Below, one piece after another: positions 34,699 to 42,671 of a DNA stretch of 64,000 bases (within the stretch, counting starts at the first letter, position 1; each line of letters opens with the position of its first letter). A program made the translations under genes and the position numbers. This DNA is from Legionella beliardensis. GTDB lineage: Bacteria; Pseudomonadota; Gammaproteobacteria; Legionellales; Legionellaceae. A model generated the notes under the pieces. The model was not told the origin of the DNA. It ran no database searches and worked only from the letters and a program-made list of their open reading frames with translations. The stretch spans positions 1,947,501 to 2,011,500 of the forward strand of contig NZ_UGNV01000001.1 in assembly GCF_900452395.1 (NCBI RefSeq), given 5' to 3'.

Positions 34699-35884
34699 GC
34701 ATATTTTTCTTTAAATCCCATGGATTAAGGTTTTTTGGTGGCTTATAGTCAGCTGTGCAAATAAAATACCTAGCTTTATTCATACTAATTTTTAATTGAA
34801 TTAAATCTTTATAATATATTTGAGTGAAACGGCGAATGGTTAATAATTTATCGACTGTCCGTACTCCTATACCTGGAATTCTTAACAGTAAATAACGTGA
34901 AGCTTTGTTAATATCGATTGGAAAAATCGCTGGATTCCTTAATGCCCAGCTAGTTTTTGGATCAAGTTCAATATCTAAATTGGGGTTTGAATCTGGTACT
35001 ATTTCTTCTGCTTGGTAATTATAAAAGCGCAGTAGCCAATCTGCTTGATAGAGGCGATGTTCCCGTAATAAAGGTGGTATAATACTAGGTAATCTCGCAT
35101 CAGCGTGAGGAATAGGGCTATAGGCTGAGTAATACACTCGCCGTAAATTATAGTCTTTGTATAATTTTGATGATGTTTGTAAAATTACTTTATCTGTACT
35201 GGGTGTAGCCCCTACAATCATTTGAGTGGTTTGTCCTGCAGGCACATAGATTGGAGAGCTTAATCCTTTCTTTTTATCTTCCTTTATCTCTTGCCGCTTA
35301 AGCTCAACATCAGCCATATTTTTTTCAAGATTATCTCGTTTTTTTTCAGGCGCTAACTGTTTTAAATCCTCTGCAGTAGGCAGCTCAATATTAATACTTA
35401 ATCGATCAGCATAAAGCCCTGCCTCTTGTACTAATGATTCTGCTGCATTAGGAATAGTTTTTAAATGAATATAACCTCGAAAATGGTGTTCCTGACGTAA
35501 TGATTTAGCCACCAATATAAGCTGCTCCATCGTATAATCTGCACTTCTAATAATACCTGAGCTTAGAAATAGGCCTTCTATATAATTGCGCCGGTAGAAA
35601 TCAAGGGTTAGATTAACGACTTCTTTGACTGTAAAGGTAGCTCGAACCACATCGCTAGAAACCCGATTAATACAATATTTACAATCAAAAATACAATAAT
35701 TAGTTAATAAAATCTTTAACAAGGAAATACATCTACCATCAGGCGTATAACTATGGCAAATACCCATACCAGTCGTGCTACCTAATCCTTTCTTACCTCT
35801 GTTTTTTTTAGCACCACTACTTGAGCAAGAAGCATCGTATTTTGCCGCATCTGCTAAAATAGATAACTTTTTATTAATATCCAT
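34646..35884 (-). CDS. Putative DNA modification/repair radical SAM protein (UDG-linked)
   Basis: A 412-residue protein. Cys64, Cys68 and Cys71 (NYCIFDCKYC) form the radical-SAM CxxxCxxC site. A preceding Cys-containing block (SYTPDGRCISLLKILLT) is typical of this subfamily. Near residues 328-350, LLRIPGIGVRTVDKLL is a helix-hairpin-helix DNA-binding motif. The arrangement matches the family annotated as radical SAM linked to UDG. It is the first gene of the operon and overlaps the glycosylase gene by 23-53 bp depending on the start. The reaction catalysed is unknown. Confidence 0.9.
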   Translation of the reverse strand: MDINKKLSILADAAKYDASCSSSGAKKNRGKKGLGSTTGMGICHSYTPDGRCISLLKILLTNYCIFDCKYCINRVSSDVVRATFTVKEVVNLTLDFYRRNYIEGLFLSSGIIRSADYTMEQLILVAKSLRQEHHFRGYIHLKTIPNAAESLVQEAGLYADRLSINIELPTAEDLKQLAPEKKRDNLEKNMADVELKRQEIKEDKKKGLSSPIYVPAGQTTQMIVGATPSTDKVILQTSSKLYKDYNLRRVYYSAYSPIPHADARLPSIIPPLLREHRLYQADWLLRFYNYQAEEIVPDSNPNLDIELDPKTSWALRNPAIFPIDINKASRYLLLRIPGIGVRTVDKLLTIRRFTQIYYKDLIQLKISMNKARYFICTADYKPPKNLNPWDLKKNMHEFQQLAFDFNDYNQSE

Positions 35885-36204
35885 TATTTTTAATCAATAA
35901 TTAAGTAGTCATAGAATTTGACATCATTTAATATGCTTATACATCAATTGCCAAAGGCAAAAAAATGCTTTTGATTATTGTTTCACTTTTCAAGATAGTA
36001 TAGGTTACTTTTAAAAAAGTAAATACAGTTGAATGCAGTAGATCACTTTAACACTATGATGATATTGCTTTTAAGATGTTAACCAGCTAGCAGTCATAAG
36101 CCATCTTAAGTTAAGACGCAAGCTGCAGAAAAGGATTTAAAATTTTGACCAATTTTAAAGTGTAAAGATTTTAGAAATCATTAAAAGCATTAATAAAAGA
36201 CAAA
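35885..36204. other. Gene-free spacer
   Basis: A 320-bp spacer upstream of the radical-SAM operon and downstream of the kinase gene, both on the minus strand. I see no ORF, hairpin or repeat; presumably it contains the promoter of the repair operon. Confidence 0.35.
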
Positions 36205-37524
36205 CTATTTTAAGTTAAAATCTTGATTAAATTTAGGATAAGCCTCTACAATTTGTTGAGGTGCGGTATCGCTTAAGGCACCATTTTTCTTTAACCAATT
36301 TAATTCGACACAAATCTGTCTACTTCTATTATTATCTTTTATTGCATGCAAAATTATTTCAGCTAAATTTTCATGCCCTTTAATACCAACATTTCGGAGA
36401 AAAGAAAAACGTTCTTTTTCTGCTATATCTTTATAAAGCTGATGAAATTGACTACGATAAATATCTTCTAATTTAATAGATGCAAACGCCATAATTGCAT
36501 TATTAATATCTGAACGCTCTTCCGGATTATGTTTTAGCATATTTGCTAACGCATCAAAGATATCTCGCTCAACTTTTCCTAACTTACCACACCTACTAAA
36601 TAGTCCTTTTAATATTTCATGTGTAGGTAGATTTTTAAATAGATAGGCACCGTATTTATCATTATACGTCTCATTATTACAGCCCCAAAGAAGAGCTAAG
36701 ACTCGACCCATAGAATAGACATCACTTTTAGGACTGGTATTTATTGGATTTGTAAATATTTCCGGTGCAGAATAGATAGGCGTACCAGCACCGTTTCCAT
36801 CGGGTGTACTAATACTCACGCCATAATCAATAATATTGACCAGTAGAGGTGGGCCTAAGTCAACAAGAATATTGCCTGGCTTAATATCGCGATGGATGAT
36901 GCCTTTATCAATCACTTGCGCCTGCAAGGCTTTCAATAGAGCATGAGTTAATTCCATTCTTTCAGCAACGGTCAGTACCCTTTTTTTGGTTAAATCATCT
37001 TGTAAAATAGACTGAAGCTCTTGCCCTGGTAAATGTTTCATTCGCATTAAACTAAACTGCTTGTCTTCAATTAAAATTGGCTTTTTTACAGCTAGATGAG
37101 TAGCTTTCGTAGAGATTTGATACTCGCTCTCTAAAGATTCAAATGACTCTGGGCTAGCATGGTATTGCATTTTAACAACACGCCTACTGCCATCTTTTTT
37201 ACTCGATTTTTTAAAGTAAATTTGTTCATTATCAAAAGTCACTGTATTTTTTATTAAATTTACTGTACCAAAGCTACCCTGTCCTAATTCTTTACTACTA
37301 ATAACTTCATAACGGTAACGGCCATCCTTACCTTCCCGTTGAAACATATCATTAGTAAAAGTACATACTTTTCCATTGACAGAATATCTTTTATTTTTTT
37401 GCCAATATTTAATACCTAATTGCGATTGATTTTCTAAAAAAATATATAAGTCTTGTGCTTCTTTTTCGGTAAGTTGACCGCTTTTTACATTAATTTGATT
37501 AGGCATATTCAATAACTTATTCAA
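36205..37524 (-). CDS. Eukaryotic-type Ser/Thr protein kinase, effector candidate
   Basis: A 439-residue soluble kinase with nearly all Hanks motifs: Gly-loop ELGQGSFGTVNL (79-90), Lys118 (VVKMQ), HRDIKPGNIL (211-220), Asp233 in IIDYGVS replacing DFG, YSAPEIF (251-257) and SDVYSMGRVL (267-276). The catalytic residues are intact, so it should be active. There is no transmembrane or PASTA part, unlike bacterial PknB types, and the layout resembles the LegK effectors. The last ~60 residues (NNRSRQICVELNWLKKNG, then APQQIVEAY) match the end of the protease at 59165-60277. It probably acts inside the host cell, though this is not shown here. Confidence 0.85.
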   Translation of the reverse strand: MNKLLNMPNQINVKSGQLTEKEAQDLYIFLENQSQLGIKYWQKNKRYSVNGKVCTFTNDMFQREGKDGRYRYEVISSKELGQGSFGTVNLIKNTVTFDNEQIYFKKSSKKDGSRRVVKMQYHASPESFESLESEYQISTKATHLAVKKPILIEDKQFSLMRMKHLPGQELQSILQDDLTKKRVLTVAERMELTHALLKALQAQVIDKGIIHRDIKPGNILVDLGPPLLVNIIDYGVSISTPDGNGAGTPIYSAPEIFTNPINTSPKSDVYSMGRVLALLWGCNNETYNDKYGAYLFKNLPTHEILKGLFSRCGKLGKVERDIFDALANMLKHNPEERSDINNAIMAFASIKLEDIYRSQFHQLYKDIAEKERFSFLRNVGIKGHENLAEIILHAIKDNNRSRQICVELNWLKKNGALSDTAPQQIVEAYPKFNQDFNLK

Positions 37525-37950
37525 GCTTATACTTGAATTTAATTTACATCATTGGCCTAATTATAGATCATATTGAGTATATTTTTACTTATTAAAGCAG
37601 GTATTTTAAGGTTGATTTTTGCAAAGGGACTAAATGGGAGATTAGGCAGAAACAGAAAAAATTTATGTATTAGCACGGTCAAAAAGGTAGAAATTTGAGT
37701 ATTGCTTCTAGAAAAGGCTTAAGAAAAAATAACTATAATCAATCAATTTAAAACTGTTACATAAATATAAAAATAAATGAGCTAGGTCGATGTTATTTCT
37801 TTTGTTATACTTAAACGACGAGGATGGACAAAGAATGTATTAAGGTTTTATGGACAAGACGTAAGTTACGGATAAGCTAAAATCCTACCTCGACCATCTT
37901 GTCATCTTTTATCTTCTACTATCTTTATTTACTGATTTTAGGATCTTTTA
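37525..37950. other. Gene-free divergent spacer
   Basis: 426 bp between two divergent genes (kinase and BLUF). No ORF is supported. It should contain both promoters. The ribosome binding site of the BLUF gene (ttaggatctttt) lies at its right edge. Confidence 0.35.
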
Positions 37951-38376
37951 ATGCACCAACTTATCTATTCAAGTCGAGCTATACCTGGTTTTACCTTAGA
38001 TGATTTAACTTATTTAACGGAGCAATCCCGTAAAAATAATACAGAGCTAGATATTACAGGCTTACTTCTATTTTATAATCACTATTTTTTTCAAGTCCTT
38101 GAAGGCGATAAAGCTAGCCTTGATTTAGTCTATCTTAATATTGCTCGTGATAAACGCCATACGGATGTAACCTTACTAGAAATAAAACCGATTGATGTTC
38201 GTGCGTTTGCTCACTGGCGCTTAGGCATTGCTAATTTTCCAACTCAACTTCCCTCTATGACACCGTATAATTTTTTCACTAAAAATTTGCAATTTACATT
38301 AGATGATAAAGCTTACATTGAGCCCCTTATTCATTCATTTGCCCAAGGTTTAAATCAAGTTTATGTCAGCATTTAG
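37951..38376 (+). CDS. Short BLUF blue-light sensor protein
   Basis: A 141-residue protein consisting of a BLUF domain only. HQLIYSSRA holds the flavin-contacting Tyr6. SRKNNTELDITGLLL contains the conserved Asn before ITG. YFFQVLEGD contains the essential Gln, and DKRHTDVTLLE and AHWRLGI follow. It would bind FAD and sense blue light through the Tyr-Gln hydrogen-bond switch, passing the signal to a partner protein because no output domain is fused. The start is preceded by taggatc. A second BLUF protein is encoded at 63333-63767. Confidence 0.92.
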   Translation: MHQLIYSSRAIPGFTLDDLTYLTEQSRKNNTELDITGLLLFYNHYFFQVLEGDKASLDLVYLNIARDKRHTDVTLLEIKPIDVRAFAHWRLGIANFPTQLPSMTPYNFFTKNLQFTLDDKAYIEPLIHSFAQGLNQVYVSI

Positions 38377-38414
38377 GGATAGAGCTTATATCGAGTCAAC
38401 GTGTGGCTATTGTC

Positions 38415-38891
38415 TTAGTTAAGCCACCAAATAGCACCATTAAGGTAGGCTGCGAACAATAACCACAATAAATAAGGTGTTAGCATTATAGCTAGACCAG
38501 TTTTCTTATTCCAAAGTTTAAAAATAAGTACTGCGGTTAAACAAAAAATAATAACAAGCCACGCTAGACTTAATTCTATTAAATGAAAATGAAAAAACAG
38601 CGGTGTCCAGGCCCAATTCATGATTAATTGAGCCCAATATAACGTTATTATTGAACGCATAGGTAACTGTTTATTCTGATAATACAGGGCCCAACCTGCT
38701 AGGGCGAGCATAGCATACAATATTGACCACACGACTGAAAATACTATCGGCGGTGGGGTTAAAACGGATTTATTAAGGGCTTCATACCACGGATGGATGT
38801 TCGCGCGTGTAATTAATCCCATAAAATAGCCCACTAGCTCAAAACCAACAATCCAACCTATTAACTTTAAATTATTATTTTTTTGATTCAC
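38415..38891 (-). CDS. tspO: TspO/MBR-family tryptophan-rich sensory membrane protein
   Basis: A 158-residue protein with five transmembrane helices. Family blocks are HPWYEALNKSVLTPPPIVFS, VWSILYAMLALAGWALYY, YWAQLIMNWAWTPLFFH and TPYLLWLLFAAYLNGAIWWL. Members bind porphyrins or related tetrapyrroles and take part in oxidative or light responses. It converges with the BLUF gene, ending 38 bp from it. A functional link through light and porphyrins is possible but only suggestive. Confidence 0.92.
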   Translation of the reverse strand: MNQKNNNLKLIGWIVGFELVGYFMGLITRANIHPWYEALNKSVLTPPPIVFSVVWSILYAMLALAGWALYYQNKQLPMRSIITLYWAQLIMNWAWTPLFFHFHLIELSLAWLVIIFCLTAVLIFKLWNKKTGLAIMLTPYLLWLLFAAYLNGAIWWLN

Positions 38892-38975
38892 TTAAGGCTC
38901 TCAGTTTTTAAAAAAAGAGTTTTCATGACCTGCCTAGCTCATAAGCTTGCATAAGCTATTGCATTTAGTCTTGTT

Positions 38976-39554
38976 ATGGCATTATGGCTCATCTTAATGA
39001 ATAATTGCTTATTTCACAAACTAACTATGCCTTATAATGAATTGAAAAGTAACATGTCAAAAATTAAGTTAATAAAAAAATTAGCAAGAAAAGAAAAAAA
39101 GAGCATTAATAAACTTGAGCAAGAGTGTGCACTTATTGTTGCAACTTACTTACAATACCCTACTAATTTTGATTTATCCATTGCCTGTTTAAAAACGTTA
39201 GAGAATTTAAGTGATGCTTGGTTGAAAATATTTAGCAACCACCTTGAAAAAAGACAGCAAGCCGAAGACACCTATAGAAAAACGCATTTTTCTTTTTTTA
39301 AAAAACAAGCTGCTAAAAAATTTGAAAAAGAAAAAAAAATTATTAAAGCAGTTCATAAACAAGTTCAATGTCAAACGGTCTGCTTCGAACAAAAAGGTGA
39401 CCGTAGGCCATTTGCTCGAAATCTTACGCAATTAAACGTTAAAACTGATAACAATAATAAAAAATATATCATGAAATTTTCAGATAATTCTTTCTTTACA
39501 TTTAATAGCCTTGAAGACAAATCTCATATTCTAAATAAAATAGCTCCTATTTAA
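38976..39554 (+). CDS. Lys-rich hypothetical protein
   Basis: A 192-codon frame. The first 26 residues (MALWLILMNNCLFHKLTMPY onward) lack a ribosome binding site, and Met27 (39054, MSKIKLIKKLARKEKKSINK) may be the true start. The protein is helical, with a basic central segment (FFKKQAAKKFEKEKKIIKAV) at about residues 105-125. No domain is recognised. It stands alone and is followed by the duplicated-domain gene on the other strand. The size and composition fit a small effector or nucleic-acid-binding protein; neither can be supported further. Confidence 0.55.
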   Translation: MALWLILMNNCLFHKLTMPYNELKSNMSKIKLIKKLARKEKKSINKLEQECALIVATYLQYPTNFDLSIACLKTLENLSDAWLKIFSNHLEKRQQAEDTYRKTHFSFFKKQAAKKFEKEKKIIKAVHKQVQCQTVCFEQKGDRRPFARNLTQLNVKTDNNNKKYIMKFSDNSFFTFNSLEDKSHILNKIAPI

Positions 39555-39673
39555 GATGTGGCAAACTGCAGTACAACACATATAAGCTATTTAAAGGTGT
39601 TGACTTTTCTAGTCGTTTTCTAGCAGCTCATGTCTATAATTTTCTAAATTTTTTATATTATTTATTATAGAGA

Positions 39674-40837
39674 TTATATCTTATGCCTCTTAGGGTTATT
39701 TTCTTCTGAATCTTCAATAGCTGATTTGGAATCAGTTAAATTATCAATGTCTATCTTCTCTTCGGATATAATTTGTTGTCTGTGAGATACTTTATACGTT
39801 AAATTAGTTTGATTCATCATGTGAATAAAAGCGTCTGTTGTGTTCTTGAAAGAAGAAACGCCTTTCTCCTCTATAAAATAATAAACTTGCTGCGTGTTAT
39901 TAAATTTAATTAAGTATGGATAAGAGAAATCTTCACTATTTCGAAGACGCGCAACTTCAGCCCTTAAATTTTTAAAAAGACTTCGATTAGATAATATTAA
40001 TTGCCCTGTTTCCGCTTCAAATACCACATGAGCTTTACTGTTTATAGTATATTGCAATTCTTTTGATTGAGCTGAGGTATTATTTCTTTTTCGAAACATG
40101 CCCGCTTGAGAGGCAGTAGCAGGCTTTATGCTTGCTTGTAATTCAGGCTCATGAGATTTTTTATCTGAATAATTATCATTTTCAAAAATATCACTGAATT
40201 CTTGCATTGCAATATTTACTTCTTCCTCATTTAAATGACTAGTGTCTGTTAATTCCCTAAGTAATTGTTCATCAGCGAGTGTAAGGCTAGTTGGTGCACT
40301 TGTAGAACTATTTGCAACTTCAAATAGATCACTTATTTCTCTCATTGCAATGCTTACTTCCCCTGCAGTTAGATGGGTAGTATCTGTTAAATCTTTCAAT
40401 AACTCTTCATCAGCTGATTTAAAGTTAGTTAATACTCCTAAACTATCTTCACTTACAGAAACATTACTTAGTCCTCTGTCTGCAGTGGTTACCTCCTGTT
40501 CATTTGTAGTGTGTTGTCTCTGACGTACTACATACGTAAATCTACTTTGTTCCATCATCTTAATAAAGGCTTCAGTTTTATTTTTAAACGAAGAAACACC
40601 CGGCTCTTCTATAAAATAAATATTTCGTTTAATGGATTTAATTAAATATGGATAAGAGAGGTCTTTGCTAGTGCGAAGTTTAGCAACTATATATCTTAAA
40701 TCCCTTAAAAGCTCTATATTATAAGATTCTAAATGTCCTGTTTCTTCTTCAAATATTACTTGTGCTTTATTTAGTGTGCTGCTTTTTAATAATCGAGTGC
40801 TGTTAATGCTTGGTGAGGAAGCTGATAAATTAGGCAT
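39674..40837 (-). CDS. Protein with mirror-ordered duplicated domains (A-B-B'-A'), effector candidate
   Basis: A 387-residue protein with two pairs of repeats. The A units lie at about residues 22-112 and 263-350. Each contains VIFEEETGHLESYN or VVFEAETGQLILSN, then SYPYLIK, IYFIEEPGVSSFKN and AFIKMMEQSRFTY. Two ~36-residue B units lie between them (DEELLKDLTDTTHLTAGEV and DEQLLRELTDTSHLNEEEV, each ending in a DLFE-type sequence). No known domain is recognised. There is no signal peptide. The C-terminus is charged, ending NNPKRHKI. Architecture and location next to a Fic gene suggest a secreted adaptor. Confidence 0.65.
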   Translation of the reverse strand: MPNLSASSPSINSTRLLKSSTLNKAQVIFEEETGHLESYNIELLRDLRYIVAKLRTSKDLSYPYLIKSIKRNIYFIEEPGVSSFKNKTEAFIKMMEQSRFTYVVRQRQHTTNEQEVTTADRGLSNVSVSEDSLGVLTNFKSADEELLKDLTDTTHLTAGEVSIAMREISDLFEVANSSTSAPTSLTLADEQLLRELTDTSHLNEEEVNIAMQEFSDIFENDNYSDKKSHEPELQASIKPATASQAGMFRKRNNTSAQSKELQYTINSKAHVVFEAETGQLILSNRSLFKNLRAEVARLRNSEDFSYPYLIKFNNTQQVYYFIEEKGVSSFKNTTDAFIHMMNQTNLTYKVSHRQQIISEEKIDIDNLTDSKSAIEDSEENNPKRHKI

Positions 40838-40904
40838 AATATTCCTTGATATAGCTCATTTGAATTTTTAATGAGCATATTGTATTAAATATTAACAACT
40901 AAAG

Positions 40905-42365
40905 TCAACTAAATGAGACGTTTTTTATTAGCTTATCTTGTTCAAAGCTAGGGCTATCATGAACTAGGCAATTTTTAACTGCTATTTTTTGAGTTGTCTC
41001 ATAGTTGAAAATTGAATGACTTAGCAAACTAGCAACATTATCTTTTTCAATTTTTTCCATACGAGGTGCTTGGACTTTAGTTGTTACCTGTTCTTTTACT
41101 ACAAATTGTCTAAATTTTTTAAATCCAATACAAATATGGTCTACTAATTCATCAGGTGATGAGCCTTCGATTAAAGCTGGATCAGAAAGAATACAAAGAG
41201 GGAGATTATTTTTAGCTAAAAGAAAATTTAAAAGTTGTTGAGATAAGCGTAAATTGCCATCACTAAAAGGATGAATCAAGGAAAAATAATGTGAGAACGT
41301 TGCACATGCTTTTATAAGTTCTCGTATTCGGTGCATACTGCTACTAGCACGAGTAATATCTAAATAATAGTTATTAATTAACTCTAATAATTTGTTTTCG
41401 ATTTCAGCAGGATTTGTATATATTTCTAATATAAATGAATCAAGGTAGGCTGATAGTATAATATTATAGTTAGATGCATCATTGTTATTTATATTTTCTT
41501 TTTCTACCCAATCTAACACATTATAAAGTCCTGCTAGCGATGTATTATCTACAAGCATGCCAAAACGTACTGGCTCTTGTCTAAACTCGCCAGCCGTTAT
41601 AGCAAAGCTTCTATTTGCCTGAGGTAATACTACATCTTCTAATGCCAACTTATGCATTTCTTTTATAAAATCAATAGAGAGTTCAGCACTTGCATTAAAC
41701 ATGATTCGTATGAGTTTAATCATAGCTTGAACCGAACCAGGCTCTGTTTGGTTCCACAAATCTATAGGATTATCAGTTTGGGCCTGCTGCTCCAAATCAA
41801 TAAAATAGCGAGCTAAAATTTCATCTGAACTATCAACGAGCGATGCTGCTTTGTTAGATTCATACTCTTTTATAAGTAAGTTCAATTTATCTTCCAATAC
41901 TTCTTCTACGCTTATAGATTGTTGTCTATAAATTGGCTGCACTGCCTTTTGCAGTTCAATTTGTTTTTGAACTAATGTTTCCAAATGGCTGGTTTCGGCA
42001 CAGCGTATTTTTTCCGGAAACGTTTTAGCTACGCTAAGGGCTTCATTTGCCTTCTCAAAATTACCTTTTATAAAATATAACCAATTTCTCAATAGGTGAA
42101 AGTAGAAGAAAGTAAAATCTTCTTTCGCTCTAAAACGTGGTGGAAATCTTAAATTTTGCTTGTTTAAATTATTTAATAGGTAGTCAATAATTTGCTGCCC
42201 TGTTTCATCTAAAATAAAAATTTGACTATTTTTTTTTATATTTAAGAATAGAAAGTTAAGTTCAAAACAGAGAGAATAATAATAAGAGGCACATTGCCTC
42301 TCGCCCTCTGCTAACCTTACCCCTAAACTTACTATTGATTTATATAAGCGTGCCTTTACTGCCAT
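40905..42365 (-). CDS. Fic-domain protein, AMP-transferase-type effector candidate
   Basis: A 486-residue protein. The core Fic motif HPFSDGNLR (residues 365-373) has all key residues: His365, Phe367, Asp369, Gly370, Asn371 and Arg373. Upstream, ITAGEFRQEPVRFG (about residues 256-269) is the usual flap/edge region. Residues 1-150 form a helical N-terminal domain resembling TPR-like helices (NFEKANEALSVAKTF). I could not identify an inhibitory helix motif with confidence. It should transfer AMP or a related group to a hydroxyl on a target protein. The soluble form, effector-rich surroundings and N-terminal helical domain argue for a host-directed role. Confidence 0.87.
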   Translation of the reverse strand: MAVKARLYKSIVSLGVRLAEGERQCASYYYSLCFELNFLFLNIKKNSQIFILDETGQQIIDYLLNNLNKQNLRFPPRFRAKEDFTFFYFHLLRNWLYFIKGNFEKANEALSVAKTFPEKIRCAETSHLETLVQKQIELQKAVQPIYRQQSISVEEVLEDKLNLLIKEYESNKAASLVDSSDEILARYFIDLEQQAQTDNPIDLWNQTEPGSVQAMIKLIRIMFNASAELSIDFIKEMHKLALEDVVLPQANRSFAITAGEFRQEPVRFGMLVDNTSLAGLYNVLDWVEKENINNNDASNYNIILSAYLDSFILEIYTNPAEIENKLLELINNYYLDITRASSSMHRIRELIKACATFSHYFSLIHPFSDGNLRLSQQLLNFLLAKNNLPLCILSDPALIEGSSPDELVDHICIGFKKFRQFVVKEQVTTKVQAPRMEKIEKDNVASLLSHSIFNYETTQKIAVKNCLVHDSPSFEQDKLIKNVSFS

Positions 42366-42671
42366 TTTTACATTTTCTTTAACTAAATTTGAATTATATG
42401 CCTTTTTAACGCCTTTTCTTTCCTGTTAACAGTCTATTAAATACTTTTTTAACTTAAATTTAATTATTAGTACAATTAATGTGTTTAAATTAAGTAATAT
42501 AATTTATATGTCCAATTTTAAATTAGAATTAGATTCGTATGTTGATAAAATGGATAAACTTGATTTTGCCCCACTTTAGGAGTAATCCCATCAATAGAGG
42601 CAATGCTAGCAATAGAGCGAATATTAGGGTAAATAACAATTAAATTTTAATCATTGTAACCAATACAGCGG
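42366..42671. other. Gene-free spacer with a possible IS110-like crumb
   Basis: No intact gene. At about 42562-42632 one minus-strand frame reads NIRSIASIASIDGITPKVGQ, which resembles a conserved phrase in IS110-type transposases; the piece is short and the call is weak. Confidence 0.3.
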
